From positions 8,154,582 through 8,218,581 of the forward strand of contig NC_088881.1 of assembly GCF_032884065.1 (NCBI RefSeq): DNA of 64,000 nucleotides, given 5' to 3'. Position numbers and translations under genes: made by a program. Under the pieces are notes generated by a model. The model had not been told where the DNA came from, searched no databases, and saw nothing but the letters and a program-made list of their open reading frames with translations. Position 1 is the first letter of the stretch, and each line of letters starts with the position of its first letter. Below, piece by piece: positions 45,690 to 56,470 of the stretch. Source of the stretch: Artemia franciscana (lineage: Eukaryota > Arthropoda > Branchiopoda > Anostraca > Artemiidae).

Positions 45690-45805
45690 ACCGGTTACTA
45701 TTAGTCCGGTCTAGTAACCTAGTAACTAACCTAGTTACTAACCTAGTAACTAGACCGGTCTAGTAACCTAGACCGGTTACTAGACCGGTTACTTAGTATT
45801 CGTTA
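45690..45805. repeat. Cluster of CTAGACCGGT / TAGTAACCTAG palindromes
   Basis: Overlapping palindromic words (CTAGTAACTAGACCGGTCTAG, ACCGGT, GGTTACTAGACCGGTTAC) are repeated several times over 115 bp within the LINE. Strong local self-complementarity is expected. Confidence 0.7.
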
Positions 45806-46387
45806 CTAAGCATATAAAAATTCTCTTCAATAGACGGTACAGTTTCACTTAAATTCAAAATGTCAGCAGTGTAATTCAGCATGGAAAGGCCCATTCCTTT
45901 AAACATAAAAATAATTTTCATCTTCTTTGGGGGTTCAGTTGCACTATTTTTAGACAAGGGGGGTTAAGTTACCTCGCTTTGTCGAATTACTTTCCAAACC
46001 CTTATTTTAGCCTTACAGATAACATTATTATTACAGGTAGGAACTTTCAAGGTAACGCCTAACCTAGCATACATATTTTTAAACACTGAACGATTAAGAT
46101 TATACTGCTGCGCACTCTACAATAAATGAGAATCTAGGCAAGAGACAAAAGTCCGAGAAACAAACCGACCTCAAAAGAACCGGGAATTCGCCACTACTCT
46201 GTATCAGTCAGAATATTAGCAACTACTAGCAGAGTTTTTGCAAACAGGTAATACACGTGCTCTCGATGGTAGCCTTCCTTAAAATCAAATTGATTTTTTT
46301 TGGGGTAGAACCAGCCTTATTTACGTCCTTTATCACTAATAACCCCAGCAACTTACAAAGAACAGAAGAAAATATTATAGGCCAATA

Positions 46388-46680
46388 AAGGTAGCACTGC
46401 CACCTATATTGTCCCTTTTTTTACAATAGGACTCAATGTACCAATACTGAAAGATTCGGCAACAACACCTGAGTTATTGGCACAATAACTGTTAAAAGGT
46501 AGCACTGCCACCTATAAAAGTTATTGGCACAATAACTGTTAAAAGGTAACACTGCCACCTATATTGTCCTTTTTTTTACAATAGGATTCAATGTACCAAT
46601 ACTGAAAGATTCGGCAACAACACCTGAGTTATTGGCACAATAACACCTGAGTAATTGGCACAATAACTGTTGGTGCTGCA
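46388..46680. repeat. Local tandem duplications in the LINE linker
   Basis: GGTAGCACTGCCACCTATAT, TGTACCAATACTGAAAGATT and TTATTGGCACAATAACTG each occur two to four times, at spacings of about 50 and 150-165 bp. This indicates stepwise slippage or unequal exchange. Confidence 0.75.
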
Positions 46681-47106
46681 AAAGCTTATCCCTTGCATAT
46701 AGTAAATGAAAACTGGACAAGTGGTTATTTCTAAGAGAGATCTTTTTTTGAATTCGAATGATACCACGATATATGTTCGAGGCTGACACTGCAAAATCGA
46801 TATCTGAATCAACATCGATCAGACTTTCAGCTTGTAGAGATTCGTAATGGTATTCTAACACAGGATCAGGGGGGAAAGGAGAAAGAAAATTAGCTACTCT
46901 CACTTGGTAGTTCTGAGGCAATCCTTCGGGTCATTTTTCCTCCCGCGAAATTCCAGTTCTCACTTTAGTTACTTGCGAGATGCTCACTATTGTGGTCAAT
47001 AATTTCAGCCTTATAGTTGACGAGACACTTTGCAAAACGACACTTGGTATACAACATAACACTAACGGTGCATGAACAGAGCATGAAATCGAGGAGCAAC
47101 TCTTGA

Positions 47107-47560
47107 CCTATGGATCCGTTACCGTGAATGTCCGAAATCTGGTTACTGTCGACATTCAACGGTGAATGTTTGAAATTCCTTTTTCTCTGCTTAGATTCAA
47201 TTAGCTTTGCAAGTCAACTTTTTCAGTCTTATGCAAGCTATGAGGGTAAAAGTTAAAGTTAGGTTAGATTATGTTAGTTTAAGTTAGGTCAGATTAAGTT
47301 GGATTCGGTTAGGTTAAATTTGGTTCTAAATATTAGAAATGGGTTAATAACCTAACTTAAGCCAACTTAACCCACCCTAACCTCGTCTAACCAAACGTAA
47401 TTTAATCTAACCGAATCTGTCATCATCCAATCTTGCATTAAATTTAAAAGTTGACTGGCAACGCTGACTAAATCCAAGGAGAAAAGAAGGCATTTCGGAC
47501 ATTCACCGTTGAATGTCAAAATCCACCAATTTCCGGACATTCGCGGTAACAGATATACGC
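47107..47560. mobile_element. Foldback/TIR element with TTAGGT-like inner arms
   Basis: Terminal inverted repeats of about 55 bp pair 47116-47172 with 47494-47553 (CCGTTACCGTGAATGTCCGA versus TTTCCGGACATTCGCGGTAA, and ACATTCAACGGTGAATGT versus ACATTCACCGTTGAATGT). Inside, 47245-47330 is rich in GTTAGGTTAGATT words and 47345-47405 in the complementary AACCTAACTTAAGCC words. The whole therefore folds into a long hairpin. It interrupts the LINE endonuclease frame. The transposon superfamily is not determined. Confidence 0.65.
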
Positions 47561-49227
47561 ATAAGAATGGAAATTTGGGACAAGTCAGAATGGAAAAGAC
47601 AGCTAAAGGTATTTGAGCTCTTGACTGATCTGCCAGTGAGAAATCACAATTGACATCCCCGGCAAGGATTCTGGATTGAGATGCAAGGACCCACCGCTGC
47701 AAAGATTTAATAAACTTTGTTGTAGCCCGGGAAAGACCTTCTTCGGAAGTAAGATCCATAAAATCAATCGGTAAATAACAGTAATATATCACCAATTTGA
47801 CCGAGGAAACACTCGTTTTCGGTAAAGAGGGATGCTGAAGGTGGAAACTGGTTAGTATTCCAAGCCCACCTGAAGGTCTCCTCTGCTCGAACGCTTGGCT
47901 GGCAAAGTGAAATCTTCGGTTCTATAGTTGACTTTTAATAGGGAAGAGGACTCAGCTGACAGAAAATGTTCTTTTATGCATAATACAGCATTACAAGACT
48001 TTGGGAATTTATTAATTACACTACCGTTCAGATTCCATAGTCACTTTCAGGTCCAAATTGGTCACGGTTTCACCACTTCTGGCCACGGGACACTCAATAC
48101 TGGAGTACAACTGGTCAGACTGCTAACAGAAAGCACATATCATTGCAGCATTATAGAGTCCATCTTTTATGTTTACATGATTACAAGCAGATCGAGAATA
48201 GCGAGTAGCATTATTACAACGGCGGCGCTCGTAGCTCTGGCTTTGTCGCAATTTTTCTGTGCAGTGTACAGAAAAAGTGTGCAAGTTGCCAACCTTGGGT
48301 ATGCTAACCGCAATAGTTGTATCAACGCCAAAAACAGTCTTCGTTTGACAGCTAGGGTTGTTACTTCAAATATAAAAAACTATACTTATGAGGATGGTCA
48401 GAAACAACTTACATCGGAAAAAGGGAATGGAAATTGTTTATTTTAAAGGTTTAAAAGTTATATTATTGCGAAAGGAATGGTTATAGTGCTGCCTTTTTTG
48501 TGTTTGAGTTCTGTTCGCAGTACGTATCAAGCAACGAAAGTACAGCGTGGACTCTACATGAAATAGTTGCTATTATCTTTACCTTAGCTTTAACCACTTT
48601 TGTTTATTTTTGAGGGTACTGTTGCGTCCACACTACATAGAATTATCTTTCATATGGAACACGCATCAGAAACCTCAGACGGATACTGCCTAGAAACAAA
48701 GAAAAGGTGAAGCTATACCTTTATACCCCCACCCCCATACACAAAGACAAAACAGAAATCAAAATCTTGAGTAATCAAATTTGCTAAGAGGATGAAGGAT
48801 GGTGAAAATGAAAATGGATTGGCAAAAGCTGTTTAGCTGTTGATTTCATGGTTACTTTAATAGAGTTTCAGTAAACCACTGCGCTTCTATAGATTCTCTG
48901 TTTTTGAAAAAAGGATATGTTGAACAGATGTTTAATACTTGTAAAAAAAAAAGAAGAAAAATCTCTTTGAGTTCTTCAAATCTTGCCGCTACTCATTGCC
49001 GCTTGTAAGTTGTCTTTGGTTTCAAAAACAAACTTATATGTAAATTTATCAGATTTTTTCAGCAGCTGCACATTTCCGTACCACGGAAGAGAAAATATTT
49101 GGTGAAACCTCATCAGGAATATGTAATAATACCCCAATACCTTGGGGTTTTCAGCCTAGGGTCGATGTTGGTAGCGCTGTTTGGCGCATTGCTAAAAGAC
49201 TTAGATACATTTTTGTCAAAAATGTGG

Positions 49228-49505
49228 TTCAATCTCGCTTTCTAGGGCTATAATGAAAGAAAGATTGAGATGGCTAGGCCACGTTCTGCGGATGAAGGAT
49301 GACAGATTGCCGAAGATTGTCCTTTTTGGCCAAAAATCTGGGGCTACACGGAAAGTAGGTCGTCCTTGTCTGGTTGGGAGGATGTCATAAATAAAGATTT
49401 AAAAGAAATGGGAACTTCCTAGGAGGGTGTAAAGAGGGAGGCCTTGAATAGATTAGGTTGGAGGAGGAGCGTACGTAGTCTAGCAGCCACAAACAAAGTT
49501 GATTT
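49228..49505 (+). mobile_element. RTE-type LINE 3' end remnant
   Basis: AGGGCTATAATGAAAGAAAG and onward encodes (R)AIMKERLRWLGHVLRMKDDR then LPKIVLFGQKSGATRKVGRP, the well-known C-terminal block of arthropod RTE-type LINEs. GGGAACTTCCTAGGAGGGTG and the following AAAGAGGGAGGCC parallel 7825-7860 and 11335-11370. Stops interrupt it. Confidence 0.75.
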
Positions 49506-50044
49506 TGACTTCAACGGCTAGACTCCTTCCACCCCCCCCCTATTCTTGAAACGGTAAGTTCAATAGTGAAATCAGAATTTCTGAGCTGGCTATATTTTCG
49601 GATATACGATCAGATATCTCTACAAGGGTAAACCAGATTTTGCATGTCTTTCACAAAAGTGCTGGTATGGACATAAAATTACAAGAATAACGTAAAGACT
49701 TTGTACACTGTAAGATTCTGATGAATTAATCTCTTCAAAAATTAAAAATTAACATTAAAAACTCTTTTTAATTAGGTTAAAATTAATTTGCCCGTTTTAA
49801 TTAATTAATCAATTAAATTGATTAAAGTTAAGCCCATTTTAATTAGATTTAAAATTAATTCTTTTTAAAATTAAAAACTCAAAAATTAAAATATCTGCTT
49901 ATGCACTCCACAGTCTTTGAGTTAAGACTACAATAAGAAATTTCTGCCTTCGTTTTACGAGTATTTTATTATATTCTGAGGCTCCAAAGCGGGTCGACCA
50001 GGGGTAGTCTCCTACCCCTGAAAGGAAAAGGACTGGCTACTTAC

Positions 50045-50203
50045 CTGTAAAATCTGCACCCCATTTGTAGTCAAAACAACAAGCTCTTTGACACCATCAC
50101 CAGTCAAATCACAGTAATGAAGCTGGAGCACAGAGTCTGACCAGACCTTCTTCCAAAGCAATTCCCATCCACCTTCTCTGTTGCATTTATAACAAAGAAT
50201 CAC
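50045..50203 (-). CDS. KPTN: Kaptin homologue, exon with second DxTxDG repeat
   Basis: On the - strand the acceptor is TTATTTGAAG and the donor is CAG|GTAAGT. It is phase 0 at both ends, with 53 codons. It reads VILCYKCNREGGWELLWKKV, then SVLQLHYCDLTGDGVKELVV and LTTNGVQILQ. This matches kaptin's 'ELLCYK......LLWQRSF.SPLLA..HVDLTGDGL.EL.VVS..GVHILQ'. The DLTGDG stretch is an FG-GAP-like beta-propeller repeat. Kaptin is a subunit of KICSTOR (with SZT2, ITFG2 and KICS2), which anchors GATOR1 at lysosomes and restrains mTORC1 when nutrients are low. Kaptin was first described as actin-associated. Confidence 0.88.
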
Positions 50204-50424
50204 CTTCAAATAAATAACACTTGTAGGCTATTTCTAGTATTAATAGTAATGGCCTGCATGGAGCTAACTTCTTCAACTGTAAGCGTAATAGACGTGAAAA
50301 AAAAACCTGATGGGTAAACATAAAAATAAGGATGAATAAGTATTTATTCATCCTTATGCTTTTATGTATGCTTTTATATGCTTATACTTTTATCTTTTTA
50401 TGCTTTACTTTATTTACTTGTCTA

Positions 50425-50735
50425 TTTGAGCCGCCTTGGCTGAGTGGATCGGTGAGCTAGATTCAGGATTCTTTATCTGAGAGGGCGAGGGTTCGAAACC
50501 TGGTGTACTCAATTATTTGGTTTGGGAGGGGGATCAGTGGCATGACTCTGTAAGCTCAGCCAGAGTCGACCCAGCTCTAAATGGGTACCTGGAGAAATCT
50601 GGGGAAGGTAAACAGGAAGGGTGTGCGAAAGCACAGGATGGTTGGCCCACAACCCCCCATTGCACTTCCTGGCTGAAGGGCCAAGAAACGGAAATCAGCG
50701 TCGCCGGTAGGGACTGTAGAGTCTAATGCCGTATT
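50425..50735 (+). mobile_element. tRNA-derived SINE, full-length-looking
   Basis: The head reads GCCGCCTTGGCTGAGTGGAT with A-box TGGCTGAGTGG. About 50 bp later come GAGGGTTCGAAACC and the B-box GGTTCGAAACC, so the head derives from a Leu/Ser-type tRNA. The body contains AGCCAGAGTCGACCCAGCTC and AATGGGTACCTGGAGAAATC, shared with the - strand copy at 55690-55905. It ends near TGCCGTATTCTTTACCC and a T-run. A real tRNA is unlikely, because the acceptor stem does not pair and the conserved body follows directly. Confidence 0.8.
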
Positions 50736-51949
50736 CTTTACCCTTTTTTTTTTTACTTGTCTATGAAAACAAGCAAAATGTAGACATTTCTGCTGATGCT
50801 ATGCTCAGCCATAGGCAAACACTTGGCAAACTACAGGTTCTATCACTATCTTAGCTCTATGACTATTTACCTTGGTTCTACCGCCCTATCAATGATGCAT
50901 GGACGTATAATAGATAGACATATCTATTAAACAAATGAACTAACCTCCTGAATTAAAATAAACTCCTTTGAATTAAAATGGAATAGTTGTGGGCATCAAG
51001 TCATGGCTGATTGTAAAATAAGCCAAGACAGATAGTCCAATTGAATGAGAAGCAAACTGGCATTAATTCCCCACTTATTAGGATTCTATAAAAGGGACGT
51101 TCTTTTCATATTTTAAGCTACTACTAAAATGCTCACGGTTTAGCTATATGTTGAGGCAGCTATTTTTTTGCAACTTTTTTTTTAATATTTTATTGCTCCA
51201 AAATTGTATGGGACATATTTTCACATGTTTTCATCACGTCTTAGACACCACAAACTGAATGGTACATTGTTATTACCAGTTGCCACAGCGGAGAAAGGAC
51301 TCGTTCGTCTCTAAAGGAGCTGAGTTCAACTCGCTTTGTGTTAAAGATTTTTCAAATTTTCTAAGCATTGTTCAATTTTTTCCCCCATTTTCCTTAATTT
51401 CTGTAGTTTTGTCAGTCTCAACTATTGTTTTCGAAATATTATGCACTTTTCGCATTACAAATCAGTGATATCAAAAGTAAACAATATGAACAAAACACGA
51501 GTAAGAAACACTCTTCCATATTTTAAGTTGCAACAAAAATACTATTTAAAAAAAAAAAAATATATATTTTTAGACAGCTATGCACTTCCTCAATCCACAT
51601 ATTCGCTAATGTTTTGGGTAATATGGACCGTGAATCGTTCTTTACAAACTAACAGTTTGAAAAGAAGTGAAAAGTTTGTAGAGAGTGAACCAAGTACTCT
51701 ACTATAAATTTAATGCTCTATCCACTTTCCTTACACTCCTCCTGGTTTCGTTCAGCCTAGTCTTGGTTTATATTAAGACGGAGCATTAGACAAAGGAAAA
51801 AGCATTCGGCTTTTTTCTTCGCAGGAACGAATTTTTTCTTCATCGCTGTTACCTAAGACATCCTTTAAAGTGTATCATCATCTTTTCTGTGTAAAAAAAT
51901 TGTTTTATTTTAAATACTGTTATTTTTTTTACTTGTAATTAACACTTCT

Positions 51950-52250
51950 GTTTTTCATGCCATCTTTATACGCTCGTACTGACGTTTGTGCCACAGCTTG
52001 TTGGCGTCGAAGATTGCGACGGCGGTTTTCTTGTAACCTAATATTTCTTTTTTCTTCACTTTCATTTTTGACACGTTCTGTCGCTTGTCTTCTAACCGCG
52101 CAACTCTCGTTTTAATTTCGGATTTTCAGCGTTTCAGACATTTTTCAAAACCCTTTACTTTGCTTCTCGGATTCGTCTTGGTTGTCCAATTTGTCGCTTT
52201 CAGCCATCGGGAATTTACGTTTCTCAGGTTGTCCACTGGATCTTGTCATG
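51950..52250 (-). pseudogene. Second Helitron-like Rep/Hel N-terminal remnant
   Basis: The - strand starts at an ATG near 52247 with MTRSSGQPEKRKFPMAESDK. After a stop and a frameshift it reads RRQATERVKNESEEKRNIRL and QENRRRNLRRQQAVAQTS. The E-S-E-E-x-R-x-x-R-L-x-x-x-R-x-R pattern resembles the charged N-terminal repeats of animal Helitron proteins and the fragment at 20395-20640. The sequence is otherwise different, so it is another family. This identification is tentative. Confidence 0.45.
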
Positions 52251-52384
52251 TTTGATGGTTCAAAAATGTTTTCTCATTCAACCAGCATACACGCAGTGCT
52301 TTTTGATTTAGTTTTAAAACAACAGTTAGTTTTGAAGCATAATATGCAAACTGCATGACTGTGGGGCTGTCTTAAAATTTTGAT

Positions 52385-52520
52385 TGGATATGAATGGAAA
52401 ATTAATAGGCTTGGGAGGAGGGCTACTTGCCCTCCATTCACTTATGACTCTTAGAAAGGACACTAGAACTTTGAATTTCCAATCAGATTAAATCCTTTAA
52501 CAGTTTCTATGATAATACTA
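52385..52520 (+). repeat. Copy of the interspersed family found at 53900-55380
   Basis: Shares the order GGGAGGAGGGCTACTTGCCC, then CCTCCATTCACTT and AAAGGACACTAGAACTTT, with the blocks at 54060-54130 and 54850-54920 (TGCCCTCCAATTTTT, ...ACTTAAAAAGGACACTA). Confidence 0.5.
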
Positions 52521-52549
52521 TCTATGATAGCGCTGCGCTGCCTAAGATG

Positions 52550-53635
52550 TTACTTATATGCCTTTTTGTAACCTGCAGGCATATAATTTGTCGTTTAAAC
52601 TCACTAAACGTTTCCCTAAAGTTTCACCTTGATACTTTAGCGTCAATAGTCATCCCAGTCGTGTAAGTATTGTTAATAGAATACACATAGTGCCTTCTAG
52701 CAAGTCCAGACTCACCCTGAAAGGTCCAACTTAATAATGTAGGCCGATCCTGAGATACTGCGGTATCACACTTTTGACAATCCACATGCTCACAGTTCGT
52801 GTTGATTTAGTTCACCACCCTCTTAATATTCCTTGAAAGCTTCCCATTTATACCCTTAGTTGCGAAGTAGCAATAGTTGTAGAAACAATAATAGCATTAG
52901 TAGCAGTAGGCACATAGCATCTTTGCTTTTCTTCAACCTCCCTCTCAACACACACTGAAAGTTTCAATTTAATACCATAAACGGCTCCTGAAGCATTGCT
53001 AATACGTCCTTTTGACAACCTGTATACGCATAGTGTGTTCCACTTTAGTTCCGTGTCAATAATCCTCAAATTTTTCGTCTTTATACCTTTAGCTTTAGAA
53101 GTAGTGTTACCATTAGTAATAGTAGTAGCAGTATGAATAGAAGCCGTAGCATTAGGATGTAAATATTGTCTTTTAGTTATATTCAACATTCCCCGCAAGC
53201 CCTGTAATCTTCAACTTAAAACACCAAACCGTTCTTACAACATTGCCATATGCCCTTTTAACAACCTGCATACAGACAGCGTGTCGTGATTCAGTTCACC
53301 TCCCCCTAAAACATTCCCTGGAAATGTCCCTTCATACCCTTAGGCATAGCTGTAATAGTGGTCAGAGTAGCAGTGTAAGTATTACTAGTAGTATTAACAG
53401 TATTAGCATTAGTACTAGTAGCATGAGTAGCATTAACATATTGCCTTTTGGTCAGTTGAACACCCCTCTCATCAAGTCTTGATCCCTCTCATCAAGTCCT
53501 GGGTTTTTCAACTTAATACAATTAGCCGTTACTATGACAATGCCGATATGCAATTTTTATAACCTGTATATTCATTTACTTCCTGAATTTTTAATCTTAA
53601 TACTCTTAGCCTTACAACTAGTAATTAAATAAAAA
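52550..53635. repeat. Degenerate ~200-330 bp tandem repeat with TAGTAG-type cores
   Basis: Recurring order: CCTTTTGGTCA..TTCAAC, then CTTAATAC.., then ..GCC.TATG.CCTTTT..ACAACCTGTATAC, then TAGTGTGTT..ATTTAGTTCACC, then CCCTTAG, then a run of TAGTAGCAGTAGTA words. At least four diverged units are present. A second block of the same repeat is at 55380-56230, interrupted by the SINE at 55690-55905. Confidence 0.6.
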
Positions 53636-53639
53636 AAAA

Positions 53640-53908
53640 CTAGTTTTTTTTAACTGAAAGTAAGGAGCGACATTAAAACTTAAAACGAACAGAAATTACT
53701 CTGTATATGAAATGGGTTTTCCCCTCCGCAATCCCTCGCTCTTTACGCTAAAGTTTTTAATTATTTTAAAAATCAGAATTGTGGCAAAGAGTCAAACTTT
53801 AGCGTAAAGAGCGAGGGATTGCGGAGGGGAAAACCCATTTCATATACAGAGTAATTTCTGTTCGTTTTAAGTTTTAATGTCGCTCCTTACTTTCAGTTAA
53901 AAAACTAG
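53640..53908. repeat. Long inverted repeat, arms ~115 bp, spacer ~36 bp
   Basis: Arm 1 is 53640-53757 and arm 2 is 53793-53908. They are near-perfect complements: TAAGGAGCGACATTAAAACT versus AGTTTTAATGTCGCTCCTTA, and CTCCGCAATCCCTCGCTCTT versus AAGAGCGAGGGATTGCGGAG. It would form a very stable hairpin in DNA or in the KPTN pre-mRNA. Confidence 0.95.
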
Positions 53909-55380
53909 GTTTTTTTATTTAATTTCTGAACATTTTTGAATTAATGCATGTTTGATTTTGGCTCTCCGAATATAAATTATTAAAATGAAGTTTGCATACT
54001 AATTCTCTTTTTGGCTAAATGGCTTTCTCTTAATTTTAATCAGACGATTTTGAGAAATAAGGAGTGGGGAAGGAGGTGTAGTTGCCCTCCAATTTTTCGG
54101 TTACTTAAAAAGGCAACTAGAACTTTTAATTTTTAACGAACGTTTTTATTAGTAAAAAATATACGTAACTTAAGAATTAACTCACGTAAAAAACTTTTAC
54201 ATTCTTATATTTTTATTATGTATATGAGAGGGTTTGTCCTCTTGATAATACCTCGCTCTTTATACTAAATCTTAAGTTTTGTCCCAATTCTTTAAGAATG
54301 AACCCTGAATCAGAAAGGCCGTAGAATAAGTAGTTGAAATTACTAAAAATATTTTAGCATAAAGAGCGATATATTTATATCCTCCTAAATACCTCGCTCT
54401 TTATGCTAAAGTATTTTTAGAACCCCTCATATGCTTAATAATCTCTGTTAGTTTTAAGTTTTAATGCTACTCCTTATTTTCAATTGAAAAAACTTTTTCA
54501 TGTTTATTTTTCATTGTTTTTTTTTTATATTAATGCTAGAAAATCCTCCGCCATTTTCCTTAAGTTTCTCTTCCCCCATGACATATTCCTCCAAGGAAAG
54601 ATACTCCCACATAGCCCCCTCCCCTCAACACAACCCCCCAAACCAAAAGAATCCCCCTGCAAACGTCTGTGCACTTCCCAATAACCATTACTGTATGTAA
54701 ACACTGGCCAAAGTTTATAACTTGCAGCCCCTCCCCCAGGGACTATGGGGGAGTAAGTCATCCCCAAAGACATAGTTACTATGGTTTGCACCTGTGAGGA
54801 ACAAAATGGCCATCCCAAAATTTTGATCTGTTGACTTTGGGAAAAAATGAGCGTGGGAGGGGGCCTGGGTGCCCTCCAATTTTTTTGGTCACTTAAAAAG
54901 GACACTATAACTTTTCATTTCCATTAGAATGAGCCCTCTTGCGACATTCTAGGACCACTTGGTCGATACGATGACCCCTGGGAAAAAGAAAAAACAAAAC
55001 AAAAACAAACAAATAAACACGCACCCGTTATCTGTCTTCTGGCAAAAAAATACGAAATTCCACATTTTTGTAGATAGGAGCTTGAAATTTTCGCTATAGG
55101 GTTTTCTTATGTGCCGAATGTGATGGTGTGATTTTCGTTAAGATTCTATGACTTTTAGGGGATGTTTCCCCCTATTTTCCAAAATAAGACAAATTTTCTC
55201 AGGCTCGTAACTTTTGATGACAGAGATTAAATTTGATGAAACTTATATATTTAAAATCAGCATGAAAATCCGATTCTTTTGATGTATCTTTTAGCATCAA
55301 AATTCTGATTTTTAGAGTTTCGTTTACTATTGAGCCGGGTCGCTCCTTAATACAGTTCGTTACCACGAACTGTTCGACAA
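53909..55380 (+). repeat. Long interspersed repeat with hairpin 3' terminus
   Basis: Continuous with the inverted repeat on its left. Contains internal partial repeats (CTCGCTCTTTATGCTAAAGT-type words near 54250, 54370 and 54390; the GCCCTCCAATTTTT block twice). It ends with GAGCCGGGTCGCTCCTTAAT and the hairpin ACAGTTCGT-TACC-ACGAACTGT, identical to the end at 8140-8195. No coding region was recognised. It may be a foldback or rolling-circle type element. Confidence 0.6.
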
Positions 55381-55689
55381 TAGAAATAGTAGTTGGAGCT
55401 GTAGTAGAAGTGAAAGCAGCAGAGGTAGTAATACAAGTAATAGCGTACACATATTGTCTTTTGGTCAATTCAGCTTCCCCTTTAAGCATTATCTCAAAGT
55501 TCCAACTTAATGCCCAAATGCATTCTTGAGATACACCTTTTTGACAATCTTCATGCACATAGTGTGTTTAGATTTAGTTCAAATTTTCCCTCAATATTCT
55601 GTAAAATTTCCACCTTAATATACTGAGCCTTAATAGTACTAGTATCATGGTAGTAGTGGCAGTAGTAGGAGCAATAGTAGAAAGTAAGT

Positions 55690-55905
55690 AAAAGTAAGTA
55701 AGACGGTACTAGACCCTTAAGGTCTAAACCGGCGGTGCTGATCTCCGTTTCATGGTCCTTCAGCCAGAAAGTGCCATGGGGGGTTGGGGGCCAACCATTC
55801 TGTGCTTTCAAACACCCTTCCTGCTTACCTTCCCCAGATTTTTCCAGGTACCGATTTAGAGCTGGGTCGACTATGGCTGAGCTTACAGAGTCACAGTAGA
55901 CTCTG
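55690..55905 (-). mobile_element. tRNA-derived SINE, 5'-truncated copy
   Basis: The complement of the body and tail of the SINE at 50425-50735 (GGTACCTGGAAAAATCTGGG, GAAGGTAAGCAGGAAGGGTG, AACGGAGATCAGCACCGCCG). The tRNA head is missing. The 3' end runs into repeated CTTACTTA words (+ strand AAGTAAGTAAAAGTAAGTAA at about 55681-55702), a likely 3' tail repeat. Confidence 0.85.
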
Positions 55906-56470
55906 AGTCACTGTAGAAGCATTAGTGCTGTATTAGTAGCAGTAACAGTAGTAGCAGCAGTATTAACAGAAGTAGTAGCAAGAACAAGTTGCCTTTTGGT
56001 CAATTATACATCCCCCTCAAGATGCCCCGGAATTTGCATCTCGATACGGTAAGCTGTTTCAAAAATATTGCTGATACTTTCTTTTAACAATCTGTATAAA
56101 CATAGTATGCTTTGCTTTAATTTAACTTTCCCCTCAACATTTCCTCGGATGTTTATTTCAATATCCTCAGCCCTGGTAGTACTCACTACGGATGCAGTAG
56201 TTTATGTGATTGGTAATAGTAGTAGGGTGCAAATGTTGCCTTTAGGAACAGCTTCATCGGTCGTTGGACTTCTATCTGGAATAAACATCCTGGGAATATT
56301 GTCCCGGTAAATCCCTTTGTTGACTTTTTTAAAAGAAGGTTCAACAGAAATTTATAGCCTAGAGGTTTCGGAACGAGATAAGGGAATAGCAGCATATCAG
56401 ATACTTTTAAGTACCTGGCGCGGTTAACATAGAAGTAAATAAATAAATGAAAAAATGAATAAAGTAATAC

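Larger units (their letters stand above)
44205..48125 (-). mobile_element. Long APE-type non-LTR retrotransposon, decayed
   Basis: Same strand as KPTN. From 5' to 3' on the - strand, the endonuclease comes first: VLCIKEHFLS near 47990, VIYYCYLPIDF near 47790, ILAGDVNCDFS near 47650, and IIDHNSEHLASN near 46970 as the late S/D-H block. A linker follows (46921-46559). The RT then has PIPKSGKKDLSSCSSWRPIT (about 45560-45480), QVGFKRGLGCDHAHASFSKV, VLLIDIKGVFDNISH, GRGIRQGGIISHYIFN and YADDIILLSRS (about 45000) with intact Y-A-D-D. A palm/thumb segment runs to about 44510. A T-run at about 44212 on the + strand may be its poly(A). The clade is uncertain (Jockey/I/CR1 group). Frameshifts and an inserted foldback element make it inactive. 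Confidence 0.8.
43602..50044 (-). other. KPTN intron (6.4 kb) hosting a long LINE
   Basis: GT..AG in phase 0. Contains a 3.9-kb APE-type LINE (44205-48125), a foldback element inside it, local tandem duplications, and an RTE remnant at 49228-49505. 48130-49220 shows nothing else recognisable. Confidence 0.75.
50204..56470 (-). other. KPTN intron (6.3 kb) with SINEs, inverted-repeat family and degenerate tandem repeats
   Basis: GT..AG, phase 0. It holds a SINE (50425-50735), a Helitron-like N-terminal coding remnant (51950-52250), degenerate ~200-bp repeats (52550-53630 and 55380-56230), a foldback with related interspersed sequence (53640-55380), and a second SINE copy (55690-55905). 50740-51940 shows nothing else recognisable. 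Confidence 0.7.

Noticed and set aside
47245..47405. Interstitial telomere (TTAGG)n
   Set aside because: Words are too degenerate and are arranged as inverted arms within terminal inverted repeats; a foldback element explains it better.
47928..48446. 172-residue + strand frame
   Set aside because: Its first half is antisense to LINE endonuclease codons; the rest has no family resemblance, no start context and no splice partners.
50429..50512. Functional tRNA-Leu/Ser gene
   Set aside because: A and B boxes are good, but the acceptor arm does not pair and a SINE body, shared with a second locus, follows directly.
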